NCBI GenBank assembly: GCA_017307855.1
Contig: JAFKGD010000017.1
Coordinates: 1-64,000, forward strand
DNA from: Burkholderiales bacterium
Lineage (GTDB): Bacteria > Pseudomonadota > Gammaproteobacteria > Burkholderiales > Burkholderiaceae_C
Length of the DNA stretch: 64,000 nucleotides
Reading direction: 5' to 3'
Shown here one piece after another: positions 17,006 to 25,313 of this stretch; position 1 is the first letter of the stretch, and each line of letters begins with the position of its first letter. Under the pieces are notes generated by a model, which searched no databases, was not told where the DNA came from, and saw only the letters and a program-made list of their open reading frames with translations. The position numbers and the translations under genes are program-made.

Positions 17006-17332
17006 CGCAACTTCCTTTCAGGACTGATGGGTGCAGAAATCACCAAAGTGTTCCGTATTCAAAACATGTTTGTGTATTCGGAAAATTCTACCGATATCGG
17101 CGTGCGTTGGCTTCTCTTTTTTTTGCCCTCGATGTGGGGATATCCCGCGGTCCGCGTCACCGGAGGTCATAAGCCCGCGACAGAAAAATGGGGGAAAAGG
17201 CAGAGGGCGATCGGGGTCTGACGCCAGGCAGGAATCGGCGCGCCGCCAAGGACACGACGCAGGCAGGCCAATGCCGGAACGGGGCGATGCGGCGGCCGTG
17301 CTGCCCGTGAGCGCCCGTTGCGGCGCCTGCCG
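17006..17332. promoter_or_regulatory. Intergenic promoter region with palindromic site (17051-17083)
   Basis: This 327-nt gap carries no gene. Its left part is clearly more AT-rich than the surroundings and should hold the promoter of the minus-strand importer operon. It contains a perfect 10-bp palindrome, AAACATGTTT at 17062-17071, flanked by TTCCG (17051) and CGGAA (17079), plus a direct repeat of GTATTC. This is a candidate operator, perhaps for the IclR at 10277-11092. The right half (17173-17332) is GC-rich spacer following the LysR stop, where I see nothing specific. Confidence 0.45.
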
Positions 17333-18292
17333 TTACGAGGCCGGCCGCATACCGGCCAGGCCCGGCAGGCTCTCGCGCATCAACGCGGCGAAGGCGCGCA
17401 GGCGGGCCGGAAGCCATCGGGCCGGCGGGTGGACAAGGTACACCGGCAGCGGCGGCGCTTCCCACTCCGGTGCGAGGTGGACGAGACGGCCTTGCGCCAG
17501 ATCGTCCAGCACCATCCAGCGCGAGACGATGCACGCGCCCAGGCCGGCCAGCGCCGCCTGGCGCACGGCGTAGAGGCTGTCGGTGGACAGCCGCGCGCGG
17601 ATCGGAAACCGGTGGCGTGTCTCACCTTCTCCGGCGCGCGCGCCCGAAGGTGCGCGCTCGAGCACCACCTCGTCGCGATAGAAAGTACGCAGGGCCAGCC
17701 ACGGCAGGCGGCCCAGATCGTCCGGCCCGGCGTGCGACGCGGACAGGGCGGCCGCCACGGCCGGCGCGGCGACGACGATGCGCGGCACCTCGGCCAGACG
17801 CATCGCCACCAGGCCGGGCTCGTCCACGCGGCCCACGCGGATCGCGCAGTCGATGCCTTCGGCGATGAAATCGGGCAGGCGGTCATGCAACAGCCACTCC
17901 ACCGACACCTCGGGATACCGGCGCAGGAAGTCGGCCAGCGGCGCCACCAGCTGGTCCTGGCCGAAGGCGTGGGGCGCCAGCACCCGCAGGGTGCCGCGCG
18001 GTACGTCCCGCGCGCCACGCAGATCGGACTGCATGGCCTCCCAGGTGCCGAGCAGCTCGCGCGCATGGGCGAAGCAGCGCTCGCCGTCTTCGGTCAGCCG
18101 CATGCTGTGCGTGGAGCGCTGCAGCAGCCGCAGGCCCAGCAGGCGTTCGAGCGACTGCAGGCGCCGGCTCACCGTGGGCTGGCTGGTCCCCAGTTGAGCG
18201 GCAGCCGCCGACAGGCCCCCCGCCTCCACGATGCGCACGAAGGTGTGCAGCAACGCCAGGCGATCGACATGGGACATGAGGGCGTCGTTCAT
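17333..18292 (-). CDS. LysR-family transcriptional regulator
   Basis: 319 residues from the ATG at 18290-18292; an upstream start (18328) would add 12 residues, and MSHVDRL five codons in is also possible. The N-terminal helix-turn-helix (GGLSAAAAQLGTSQPTVSRR) and periplasmic-binding-like effector domain are complete. In the CrgA-like subgroup, the pattern APHAFGQDQLVAPLADFLRR is common. It is divergent from the MFS gene at 18390, which is the usual arrangement for a LysR protein controlling its neighbour. The 97-nt spacer would hold both promoters. Confidence 0.88.
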   Translation of the reverse strand: MNDALMSHVDRLALLHTFVRIVEAGGLSAAAAQLGTSQPTVSRRLQSLERLLGLRLLQRSTHSMRLTEDGERCFAHARELLGTWEAMQSDLRGARDVPRGTLRVLAPHAFGQDQLVAPLADFLRRYPEVSVEWLLHDRLPDFIAEGIDCAIRVGRVDEPGLVAMRLAEVPRIVVAAPAVAAALSASHAGPDDLGRLPWLALRTFYRDEVVLERAPSGARAGEGETRHRFPIRARLSTDSLYAVRQAALAGLGACIVSRWMVLDDLAQGRLVHLAPEWEAPPLPVYLVHPPARWLPARLRAFAALMRESLPGLAGMRPAS

Positions 18293-18389
18293 GCGTTGAG
18301 CGTATAACAAATGTGCGGATGGTGGCACTACCCGCCGAAGGATTCGAGCCAGACAATCGATCCAATCGCATCACACGCAGGCATTCACC

Positions 18390-19604
18390 ATGGATCTCAT
18401 TCACTCCACGCATGCAACGGCACCTGCCGGCGAGCCGGCCATCTCGCGCGCGCTGGTGCTGATGCTGGCCGCCGGCGCCGGGCTGGCGGTGGCGTCCATC
18501 TACTACAGCCAGCCCATGCTGGGCGTGCTGGGCGAGGACCTGCAGGCCGGCACGCGGGCCACCGGCTGGGTGCCCACGCTCACGCAACTGGGCTACGCCC
18601 TGGGCATCCTGCTGCTGGCGCCGCTGGGCGACCGCATCGATCGCCGCCGGCTGATCGTGCTGAAGGCGGTGGCCCTTGCGCTCGCGTTGCTGGGCAGCGC
18701 GCTGGCGCCGGGCATCGGCTGGCTGCTGGCGGCCAGTCTGGCCGTGGGCCTGGCCGGCACGCTGGCGCAGGACATCGTGCCGGCCGCCGCCACGCTCGCG
18801 CTGCCCGCGCATCGTGGCCGGGTGGTAGGCACGGTGATGACCGGGCTGCTGCTGGGCATCCTGCTCTCGCGCGTGGCCAGCGGCTGGGTGGCCGGGCAGT
18901 TCGGCTGGCGCACCACCTATTTCGTGGCGGCGGCCACCATCGCCTTCACGGGCTGGATGGCCTGGCGCGTGCTGCCGGCGCTGCCGCCGACCACGCAGCT
19001 GGGCTACCGGGCGCTGATCGCGTCGCTGGGCCAGCTGTGGCAGCGCCATGCCGGACTGCGCCGCGCCACGCTGTCGCAGGGGCTGCTGTCCGTGGGATTC
19101 AGCGGGTTCTGGTCCACGCTGGCGGTGATGTTGCACCAGCAGTTCGGCCTGGGCAGCGCCGCGGCGGGCGCCTTCGGCCTGGCCGGTGCGGCGGGTGCGC
19201 TGGCCGCGCCGCTGGCCGGGCGCCTGGCCGATCGGCGCGGGCCGGAGCTGGCGATCCGCCTGGGCGCGGTACTGGCGGCGGCCGGCTTCGCCGCGCTAGG
19301 GCTGGACGCGCTGCTGGCCTCGCCCACGCTGCGGCTGGCGCTGATTGTGGCCTGTGCCGTCGCTTTCGACTTCGGCATCCAGGCCGCGATGGTGGCGCAC
19401 CAGACGCAGGTCTATGGGCTGGAGCCCGAGGCGCGCAGCCGGCTCAACGCCGTGCTGTTCACCGGCATGTTCACGGGCATGGCGGCGGGCGCGCTGCTGG
19501 GCAGCCTGGCGCTGGCGCAATGGGGCTGGGGCGGGGTGGCGGCCCTGGCCACCGTGACCACCCTCGGCGGGCTCGGCGTGCGGCTGCTGCCGGCGCGCGC
19601 CTGA
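18390..19604 (+). CDS. MFS transporter, DHA1-type (YnfM-like)
   Basis: 404 residues with about 12 hydrophobic segments. The loop 2-3 signature region reads LAPLGDRIDRRRLIVLKAV and an analogous loop 8-9 is AGRLADRRGPELAIRLG. The start IYYSQPMLGVLGEDL is typical of YnfM/arabinose-efflux-like proteins. It probably exports a small toxic compound using the proton gradient. The divergent LysR gene is the likely regulator. It is convergent with the MDR reductase gene, which ends 31 nt downstream. Confidence 0.88.
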   Translation: MDLIHSTHATAPAGEPAISRALVLMLAAGAGLAVASIYYSQPMLGVLGEDLQAGTRATGWVPTLTQLGYALGILLLAPLGDRIDRRRLIVLKAVALALALLGSALAPGIGWLLAASLAVGLAGTLAQDIVPAAATLALPAHRGRVVGTVMTGLLLGILLSRVASGWVAGQFGWRTTYFVAAATIAFTGWMAWRVLPALPPTTQLGYRALIASLGQLWQRHAGLRRATLSQGLLSVGFSGFWSTLAVMLHQQFGLGSAAAGAFGLAGAAGALAAPLAGRLADRRGPELAIRLGAVLAAAGFAALGLDALLASPTLRLALIVACAVAFDFGIQAAMVAHQTQVYGLEPEARSRLNAVLFTGMFTGMAAGALLGSLALAQWGWGGVAALATVTTLGGLGVRLLPARA

Positions 19605-19635
19605 GTCTGGCCGCAGCACGGCTGCACGACGCCGT

Positions 19636-20622
19636 TCAGCCCGCCACGCGCAGCACCAGCTTGCCGACGTGGTCAGCCTGCTCCATCGCGCGGTGGGCCT
19701 GCGCGGCGGCGTCCAGCGCGAAGGTGGCGGCCACCTGCGGCCGGATCGACGTGCCCAGCAACGGCCAGACGCGCGTGCGCAAAGCCTCTGCCACGCGGGC
19801 CTTGTCGGGCAGCGGCAGCGGTCGCATCAGCGAGCCGGTGATCCGCGCTTCCTTGCGCAGCACCATCGCCAGTGGCACCTGGAGCTGCGCGCCCGCGCCC
19901 GGCGACAGATGCACGATGCGGCCACGCCAGGCCAGGGCGTCGAGCGAAGCCTCGGTGTGCACACCGGCCGACATGTCGAGCACGACATCGATGGCCCGCC
20001 CCAGCCGCTGCGCCATCGCACCGTCGAAGCGTTCACGCCGGTAGTTGACCGCGGCGCTGGCGCCCAGCGCCAGCGCCGCATCGCATTTGGCGTCACTGCC
20101 GCAGGTGACGAACACCGGGTGTCCCATGGCGGCCAGCAGCTGGATGGCGAACACGCCGACGCCGCTGGTGCCGCCGTGGATCAGGACGGCCTCGCCGGGC
20201 TGCAGCGCCGCGAGCACGAAGAAGTTGTACCAAGCGGTGAAGGCGGCCTCGGGCTGCGAGGCCGCCCCGGCGGCGTCCATGCCTTCCGGCCAGGGCAGCA
20301 CCAGCGCCTCTTCGGCCAGCACGTACTCGCCGTAGCCGCCACCATCGACCAGCGCGCACACGCGCTGGCCGGCCGCGAAGGCCTGCACGTTCTCGCCGAT
20401 GGCATCCACGACGCCGGCCACTTCCAGGCCCGGCACGTTGGAATGCGCCTGCGTGGGGCCACGCTGGCGCTGGTTGCAGTCACGCCGGTTCACGCCGGCC
20501 GCGGCGATGCGGATGCGCAGCTGCCCCGGTCCGGGCGCGGGCACGGGGGCCTGCCGTAGCTGGAGCACCTCCGGTCCGCCCGCGGCAGTGACGAACACGC
20601 AGCGCTGGGCAGACGCGCTCAT
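19636..20622 (-). CDS. Quinone oxidoreductase-like MDR protein (zinc-free)
   Basis: 328 residues. N-terminal GroES-like domain (PGQLRIRIAAAGVNRRDCNQ) and a Rossmann domain with GGTSGVGVFAIQLLAAMG, the NADPH-binding pattern of quinone oxidoreductase/PIG3 proteins. Structural and catalytic zinc Cys residues of alcohol dehydrogenases are absent. It would reduce quinones or enones, or act as an enoyl reductase. It is the last cistron of the CoA-pathway operon and overlaps the CoA-transferase stop as ATGA, so an alpha,beta-unsaturated intermediate is a sensible substrate (inference). Confidence 0.85.
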   Translation of the reverse strand: MSASAQRCVFVTAAGGPEVLQLRQAPVPAPGPGQLRIRIAAAGVNRRDCNQRQRGPTQAHSNVPGLEVAGVVDAIGENVQAFAAGQRVCALVDGGGYGEYVLAEEALVLPWPEGMDAAGAASQPEAAFTAWYNFFVLAALQPGEAVLIHGGTSGVGVFAIQLLAAMGHPVFVTCGSDAKCDAALALGASAAVNYRRERFDGAMAQRLGRAIDVVLDMSAGVHTEASLDALAWRGRIVHLSPGAGAQLQVPLAMVLRKEARITGSLMRPLPLPDKARVAEALRTRVWPLLGTSIRPQVAATFALDAAAQAHRAMEQADHVGKLVLRVAG

Positions 20623-21824
20623 GACGACGATCCCGACAACGCCGCGGCTAGCGTCGCCGCCTCGCTTCGCGGCAGCCCCAGCAACTGCTCGAGCACGTCC
20701 TGCGTGTCCGCGCCCAGCGGCGCGCTGGGGCGATAGGGGGCCGCGGGCAGGTCGGCGAAGCGCAGCGGCGATTCAGGCACCACGATTTCGCCGTAGGCCG
20801 GGTGGTCGATGCGGCGCAGCGATCCGCGCGCGATCAGGTGGGGATCGTTGACCACGTCGTCGAGCTCCTGCACCGGCGCGCACGGCGCGCGGGCTGCGCG
20901 CAACCGCGCGAGCAGCTCGGCCTGCGCCATCTCCTGCGTGACGGCCGAGATCGCGCCGTCCAGCGCATCCATGTGCCGCGCGCGCGCCTCGCGCGTGCCG
21001 AAGCGCGGATCGGCGGCCAGGTGCTGCAGTGCCAGCGCCTGCACCAGCGCGTCCCAGTGCTTGTCGTTGCTGGTAATGATGGCGACGTAGCCGTCGCGCG
21101 CGGGATAGACGTTGTAGGGCGCCAGGCCCATGCCGCCATGGCGGTTGCCGGTGCGCTTGGGGCTGCGGTCGCCGGCCTGGTGCGTGCCGAGGTTGGACGC
21201 CAGCGCGGGGTAGATGGCTTCCATCATCGACACCTCCACCGTCGCGCCTTCGCCCGTGCGCTCGCGGTGCAGCAGCGCCGTGGCGATGGCGCCGAAGAGG
21301 TGGATACCCGCCATGAAGTCGCAGATCGCCGGCCCGGCCTTCACGGGCGGCCCGTCGGCGAAGCCCGTCGATCCGATCACGCCGGCCATGGCCTGCACGG
21401 CCAGATCCATCGCCGGGTAGTCGCGGTACGGGCCGCTGCTGCCGTAGCCCGAGCTGCCCGCATAGACCAGGCGGGGATTGAGTGCACGCAACGTGTCTGC
21501 GCCCAGGCCCAGCCGTTCCATCGCCGAGGGCGTGAAGTTCTCCACCACCACGTCGGCCTTCTCCACCAGCGACAGGAACACCTTGCGGCCGGCCTCGGTC
21601 TTGAGGTCGAGGCAGACCGACTGCTTGTTGGCGTTGAGCATCGCGAACGGCACGGTGACGGCCTGGCGCTCGCCGCTGACCCGCTTGCGCAGGTGCTCGC
21701 CGCCAGGCGGCTCGATCTTGATCACGGTGGCGCCCGCGCGTGCCATCAGGAAGGTGGCGTAGGGGCCGTTGTAGATCTGGGTCAGGTCGAGTACGACCAT
21801 GCCGCCGAAAGGCAGGGCGCTCAT
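20619..21824 (-). CDS. Class III CoA-transferase (CaiB/BaiF family)
   Basis: 401 residues from the ATG at 21822-21824, overlapping the OB-fold gene stop as ATGA. The N-terminal LDLTQIYNGPYATFLMARAGATVIKIE, split by family motifs, and the later GPYRDYPAMDLAVQAMAG fit CaiB/BaiF enzymes; D140 in that last motif aligns with the catalytic aspartate that forms the acyl anhydride. The reaction is transfer of CoA between two carboxylic acids. In this operon it would activate the imported acid so that the crotonase and thiolase-like proteins can act on the CoA ester. Confidence 0.9.
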   Translation of the reverse strand: MSALPFGGMVVLDLTQIYNGPYATFLMARAGATVIKIEPPGGEHLRKRVSGERQAVTVPFAMLNANKQSVCLDLKTEAGRKVFLSLVEKADVVVENFTPSAMERLGLGADTLRALNPRLVYAGSSGYGSSGPYRDYPAMDLAVQAMAGVIGSTGFADGPPVKAGPAICDFMAGIHLFGAIATALLHRERTGEGATVEVSMMEAIYPALASNLGTHQAGDRSPKRTGNRHGGMGLAPYNVYPARDGYVAIITSNDKHWDALVQALALQHLAADPRFGTREARARHMDALDGAISAVTQEMAQAELLARLRAARAPCAPVQELDDVVNDPHLIARGSLRRIDHPAYGEIVVPESPLRFADLPAAPYRPSAPLGADTQDVLEQLLGLPRSEAATLAAALSGSSS

Positions 21825-22231
21825 GACGCCGCCCCGGCCGGCGCGAAGCGCGCGACCGCCAGCTCGCCTTCGTGCCCGATGGCCAGCGCCAGCGGCATGC
21901 CCGGCTGCAGCGCATCGGCTTCGCACAACACGTTGGTCATCATGCGCGGGCCTTCCTCGAGTTCGACCAGCGCCACGTTGTAGGGCAGGCGGCCGGCGAA
22001 CGCATCGTGGAAGGCGGTGCGGTACACCACCCAGCTGACCAGCGTGGCGCGCCCGCTCGCCGGCACGAACTCGTGCCGCGCACTCAGGCACTGCGGGCAG
22101 AAGTCACGCGCCGGCATCCAGCGGTGGCCGTTCTCGCAACGCTGCACCAGCAGTTGCCCTGCCTTCAGGCCGTCCCAGAACGGGCGGCTGGTCTCGGTGA
22201 TGTCGGGTTGGGGAAAGTCGGCCATGGTCAT
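21821..22231 (-). CDS. Zn-ribbon/OB-fold protein (DUF35 family)
   Basis: 136 residues from the ATG at 22229-22231, which overlaps the thiolase-like stop as ATGA; a Met two codons on is the alternative. The N-terminal zinc ribbon has a Cys pair in DFCPQC and an upstream Cys/His in QRCENGHRW, followed by an OB-fold with ATLVSWVVYRTAFHDAFAG and LPYNVALVELEEGPRMMTN. DUF35 proteins bind acyl-CoA and form obligate complexes with thiolase-like partners, which here is the gene directly upstream. In steroid-degrading bacteria such pairs act as retro-aldolases or assist thiolysis. Confidence 0.88.
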   Translation of the reverse strand: MTMADFPQPDITETSRPFWDGLKAGQLLVQRCENGHRWMPARDFCPQCLSARHEFVPASGRATLVSWVVYRTAFHDAFAGRLPYNVALVELEEGPRMMTNVLCEADALQPGMPLALAIGHEGELAVARFAPAGAAS

Positions 22232-23373
22232 TGCCCGAGGATGAGCGTGCCGTGCGTGTGCATGGTTCCGCCCTGGTTGCTGATGAGGCAGTTCTGCGCT
22301 CCCTTGACCTGCAGTTGCGCCTGGCCGCGCATCTGGCGCACGCCTTCGATGATGAGCTGCAGGCCGGGCATGCCGGTCTCGGAGAGCAGGCCGCCGCTGG
22401 TGTTCATCGGCAGCTCGCCATCGATCTCCAGCCGCCCGCCGGCCGCCCAGGCGCCGAACTGGCCCTTGGGACAGAAGCCGTAGTCCTCCAGCGTCATCAG
22501 CGCGGCGATGGTGAAGCAGTCGTAGATCTGCACGACGTCGATGTCGGCCGGCGCCAGCCCGGCCATGGCGAAGGCCGTGCGCGCTGAGGTGACGGCCTCG
22601 GTGGTGGTGAGGCTGCTGCGCGCCGGCAGTTCGGCCGAGGTCTGGCCCTGGCCGATGCCCAGGATGGGCACGGCGTGCTTCACGCCCAGCGCACGGGCGC
22701 GCTCGGCGCTCATCACCACCACGGCCGCGCCGCCGTCGGAGACGAGGCAGGTGTCGTCGCGACGCAGCGGCTCCAGCGTCATGGGCGAGGCCAGGTACTG
22801 CTCGGCGCTCAGCGCCGAGCGCAACTGCGCGCGCGGGTTCTCCGCGCCGTGGCGGCGGCAGGCGCGTGCGATCAGGCCGAAGTCCTCGGCGCGCGTGCCG
22901 TACTCGATCATGTGGCGGCGCTGGATCATGGCGTAGCCCGCGGCGGTGGAAAACCAGCCGTACACCGCGTCGTCGCCGCGCGGGCGCGCATAGACCGCGC
23001 GGTTGCCCGAGCGTGGGTTGTCGGCGTAGCAGACCAGCGCCACCTCGCACTGTCCGGCCTCGATGGCATTGATGGCGTTGGAGATCAGCGCCACGTTCGC
23101 GGCACCGCCCTGGTCCCACGAGCCGCCGAGCTTGGGCGACAGGCCCATCGCCTCGGCGAGCTTCTGGCCGTACATGAAATCTCGCGCCGAGGTGGGCACC
23201 TTGACGTACAGCGCATCGACGATGTCCTTGTCGATGCCCGCGTCGGCCAGCGCCCCGGCGCAGGCTTCGACGTTGAGGCTGACCGTGCTGCGGCCGGGCA
23301 GCTTGCCGAAGGCCGTGTGGCCGATGCCGGCGATGACGTACCTGCCACGCATGTGGGAGAGGCGTGTTGACAT
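22228..23373 (-). CDS. Thiolase-like protein (SCP-x/Ltp type), partner of DUF35
   Basis: 381 residues of the thiolase fold. The segment where classical thiolases keep their nucleophilic Cys reads GGSWDQGGAANVALISNA and has no Cys. The usual GHP-x-G motif is replaced by GGLLSETGMPG, so its His is missing too. Tyr/Asp in VQIYDCFT and the GG-rich C-terminus are kept. This is the pattern of SCP-x/Ltp-type thiolase-like proteins, some of which (Ltp2 with a DUF35 partner) are aldolases and not thiolases. Together with 21821-22231 it probably cleaves or forms a C-C bond in an acyl-CoA. A second start at MRGRYV (23352) is possible. Confidence 0.85.
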   Translation of the reverse strand: MSTRLSHMRGRYVIAGIGHTAFGKLPGRSTVSLNVEACAGALADAGIDKDIVDALYVKVPTSARDFMYGQKLAEAMGLSPKLGGSWDQGGAANVALISNAINAIEAGQCEVALVCYADNPRSGNRAVYARPRGDDAVYGWFSTAAGYAMIQRRHMIEYGTRAEDFGLIARACRRHGAENPRAQLRSALSAEQYLASPMTLEPLRRDDTCLVSDGGAAVVVMSAERARALGVKHAVPILGIGQGQTSAELPARSSLTTTEAVTSARTAFAMAGLAPADIDVVQIYDCFTIAALMTLEDYGFCPKGQFGAWAAGGRLEIDGELPMNTSGGLLSETGMPGLQLIIEGVRQMRGQAQLQVKGAQNCLISNQGGTMHTHGTLILGQ

Positions 23374-23389
23374 GGGAAGTCCGTGACGT

Positions 23390-24166
23390 TCAGTTGGCGA
23401 CGAAGCGGGGCTCGCGCTTTTCCTTGAAGGCCGCGCGGCCTTCCCTGGCGTCCTCGGTGGCGGCCAACATGCGGTTGGTGAACTGCTCCATGCGCAGCCC
23501 CTCGGACAACGACATGTCGCGCGCGCGCAGCGCCAGTTCCTTGGCGGCCTGCACGGCCAGCGGCGCGTTGGCGGCGATGCGCCGCGCGTAGCCCAGCGCC
23601 GTCTCCATCAGCTGCTCGTGCGGCACGACGCGATTGACCAGGCCCCAGCGCTCGGCCACGTCGGCGCCGAAGCGATCGCCGGTCAGCAGCACTTCCATCG
23701 CGATGGCGCGCGGCAGTTGCTCGATCACGCGCTGCGTGCCGCCGTTGGCCGCGATCACGCCGCGCTTGACCTCGGACAGGCCGAACGAGGCGTGCGACGC
23801 CGCCACGCGGATGTCGGTGGCCAGCAGCAGCGTCATGCCACCGCCCAGGCAGTAGCCGTTGACGGCCGCGATCACCGGCTTCCACATCTCCAGGCCGCGG
23901 TTGAGCAGCATGCCCTTCTGCGTGAGCCAGAACTCGGAGAGCGCCGGCGGGTTGCCGATGAAGGTCTGCAGGTCGGCGCCGGTGCTGAACGACTTCTCGC
24001 CGGCGCCGGTGATGACGATGGCGCGCACCTCCCTGTCGTCGCGCGTCTCTGACCAGGCATCGGACAGTTGCGCGTAATGCTCGGCGTCGAAGGCGTTGAG
24101 CTTCTCGGGTCGGTTGATGGTGATGACGGCGACGCCGTCGTCGTGGCGGACGAGATCGATGGACAT
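23390..24166 (-). CDS. Enoyl-CoA hydratase/isomerase family protein (crotonase)
   Basis: 258 residues, standard crotonase length. The oxyanion-hole region NGYCLGGG and the second conserved block LSEVKRGVIAANGGTQRV are present. By alignment with mitochondrial hydratase, one catalytic Glu is kept (E132 in LSEV), while the position of the other, just after GGG, is Thr (T112). Loss of one Glu is seen in crotonase-fold isomerases and other non-hydratase members, so a hydratase label would be too firm. Gene order places it between the Bug binding protein and the thiolase-like gene in the CoA-pathway operon. Confidence 0.88.
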   Translation of the reverse strand: MSIDLVRHDDGVAVITINRPEKLNAFDAEHYAQLSDAWSETRDDREVRAIVITGAGEKSFSTGADLQTFIGNPPALSEFWLTQKGMLLNRGLEMWKPVIAAVNGYCLGGGMTLLLATDIRVAASHASFGLSEVKRGVIAANGGTQRVIEQLPRAIAMEVLLTGDRFGADVAERWGLVNRVVPHEQLMETALGYARRIAANAPLAVQAAKELALRARDMSLSEGLRMEQFTNRMLAATEDAREGRAAFKEKREPRFVAN

Positions 24167-24215
24167 GGTGCGCGGGGCTGGCGGTCGGTGGAGGTAGGGA
24201 TGGCGGGGGCGGCGC

Positions 24216-25199
24216 TCACTCGGGCTGGATGCCGGCCTTGGTGATGATGGTTTCCCACTTCACCAGCTCGGACGCCATGAAGCGGTCGAGCTCCTGGCGC
24301 GTGCTGGCCTTGGGCTCGGAGGCGTTCACCTCGAAGTTCTTCTTCACGCTCTCGGTCTGCAGCGCCGCGCGGAACAGCGCGTTGAGCCGCTCGACCACGG
24401 CGTCGGGTGTGCCGGCGGGCGCCATCACCGCGAGCCATGAGCCGAAGTTCACCGCAGGCAGGCCCAGCTCGGCCGTCGTCGGCACGTCCTTGAGGATGTC
24501 CATGCGCGTGGCGCTGGTGATGGCCAGCGCGCGCACCTTGTTGCCGCGGATCTGCGGCATGGCGGAGGTCGAGTCCGAGAACATGACGTCCACGCGGCCG
24601 GCCATCAGGTCGGCCAGCGCGTTCGGATTGCCCTTGTAGGGCACGTAGAGCATGCTGGAGCCGACGGTCAGCCCGTAGAGCTCGGCCGCCACGCGCGACG
24701 ACGAGTTGCCGCTGCCGTACGACACCGCGCCGGGGGACTGCTTCACCTTGCGCGTGAGGTCGTCGAGCGACTTGTAGGGCGAGTTGGCGCCCGTCAGCAC
24801 GATCAGCGGCGCTTCCTTGAGCAGGGTGATGCTCTTGAAGTCGCGCACCGGCTCGTACGGGATCTTCTTGAACAGGAACTTGTTGGCCACGTGCGTGTTG
24901 CTGGTGAGCAGCAGCGTGTAACCATCGGGCGCGGCCTTGGCCACGGCTTCGGTCGCGATGAAACCGTTGGCGCCCGCGCGGTTCTCGATGATCACGGGCT
25001 GGCCCGTGGCGATGGTGATCTCGTTGCCCAGCACGCGTGCCGTGCCATCGGTGCCACTGCCCGGCGGGAACGGCAGGATCAGCTTGATGGGCTGCTGGGG
25101 GAAGGCGCCCTGGGCGAGCGCGGACACAGGCGCGAGGCCGGCGGCAAGAAGTGCGGCGCCGAGCAGCGCGCGCCGGCGGACGTTCCGGTTCGAAAGCAT
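24216..25199 (-). CDS. Bug/TTT-family tripartite tricarboxylate binding protein
   Basis: 327 residues from the ATG at 25197-25199; an upstream start (MPENTGDTD) would add nine residues. There is a twin-basic signal peptide region (NVRRRALLGAALLAAGLAPV, cleavage near ALAQ). The mature start FPQQPIKLILPFPPGSGTDG and the block NRAGANGFIATEAVAKAAPD are diagnostic for Bug receptors, which are very abundant in Burkholderiales. They bind carboxylates in the periplasm, usually with a TctAB membrane pair that is not encoded here. It is the first cistron of the CoA-pathway operon, so the imported ligand is probably the acid that the CoA-transferase activates. Confidence 0.88.
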   Translation of the reverse strand: MLSNRNVRRRALLGAALLAAGLAPVSALAQGAFPQQPIKLILPFPPGSGTDGTARVLGNEITIATGQPVIIENRAGANGFIATEAVAKAAPDGYTLLLTSNTHVANKFLFKKIPYEPVRDFKSITLLKEAPLIVLTGANSPYKSLDDLTRKVKQSPGAVSYGSGNSSSRVAAELYGLTVGSSMLYVPYKGNPNALADLMAGRVDVMFSDSTSAMPQIRGNKVRALAITSATRMDILKDVPTTAELGLPAVNFGSWLAVMAPAGTPDAVVERLNALFRAALQTESVKKNFEVNASEPKASTRQELDRFMASELVKWETIITKAGIQPE

Positions 25200-25265
25200 G
25201 TCTGTGTCTCCTGTGTTCTCTGGCATGGACGCTCGAGTGGCGTCGACGCAGTATCGAAGCGCACC

Positions 25266-25297
25266 ATCCATCTGTGAAGTGAAATTAACAGATGGAT
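25266..25297. promoter_or_regulatory. Candidate LysR operator: ATCCATCTGT-N12-ACAGATGGAT
   Basis: A perfect inverted repeat with 10-bp arms (25266-25275 and 25288-25297) and a 12-bp spacer lies between the divergent LysR gene (ATG at 25314) and the Bug gene (ATG at 25199). LysR regulators bind such interrupted dyads (T-N11-A type) to activate the divergent target and repress themselves. The position, overlapping the regulator's own promoter, and arm length make this a strong candidate. The AT-rich downstream bases (GGATTTGATAAG) may include the regulator's -10 element. Confidence 0.75.
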
Positions 25298-25313
25298 TTG
25301 ATAAGCTGAACGC

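Noticed and set aside
22228..23373. Thiolase-like gene as a pseudogene because the catalytic Cys and His are missing
   Set aside because: The frame is intact, coupled to its DUF35 partner, and the same substitutions are normal in SCP-x/Ltp-type members.
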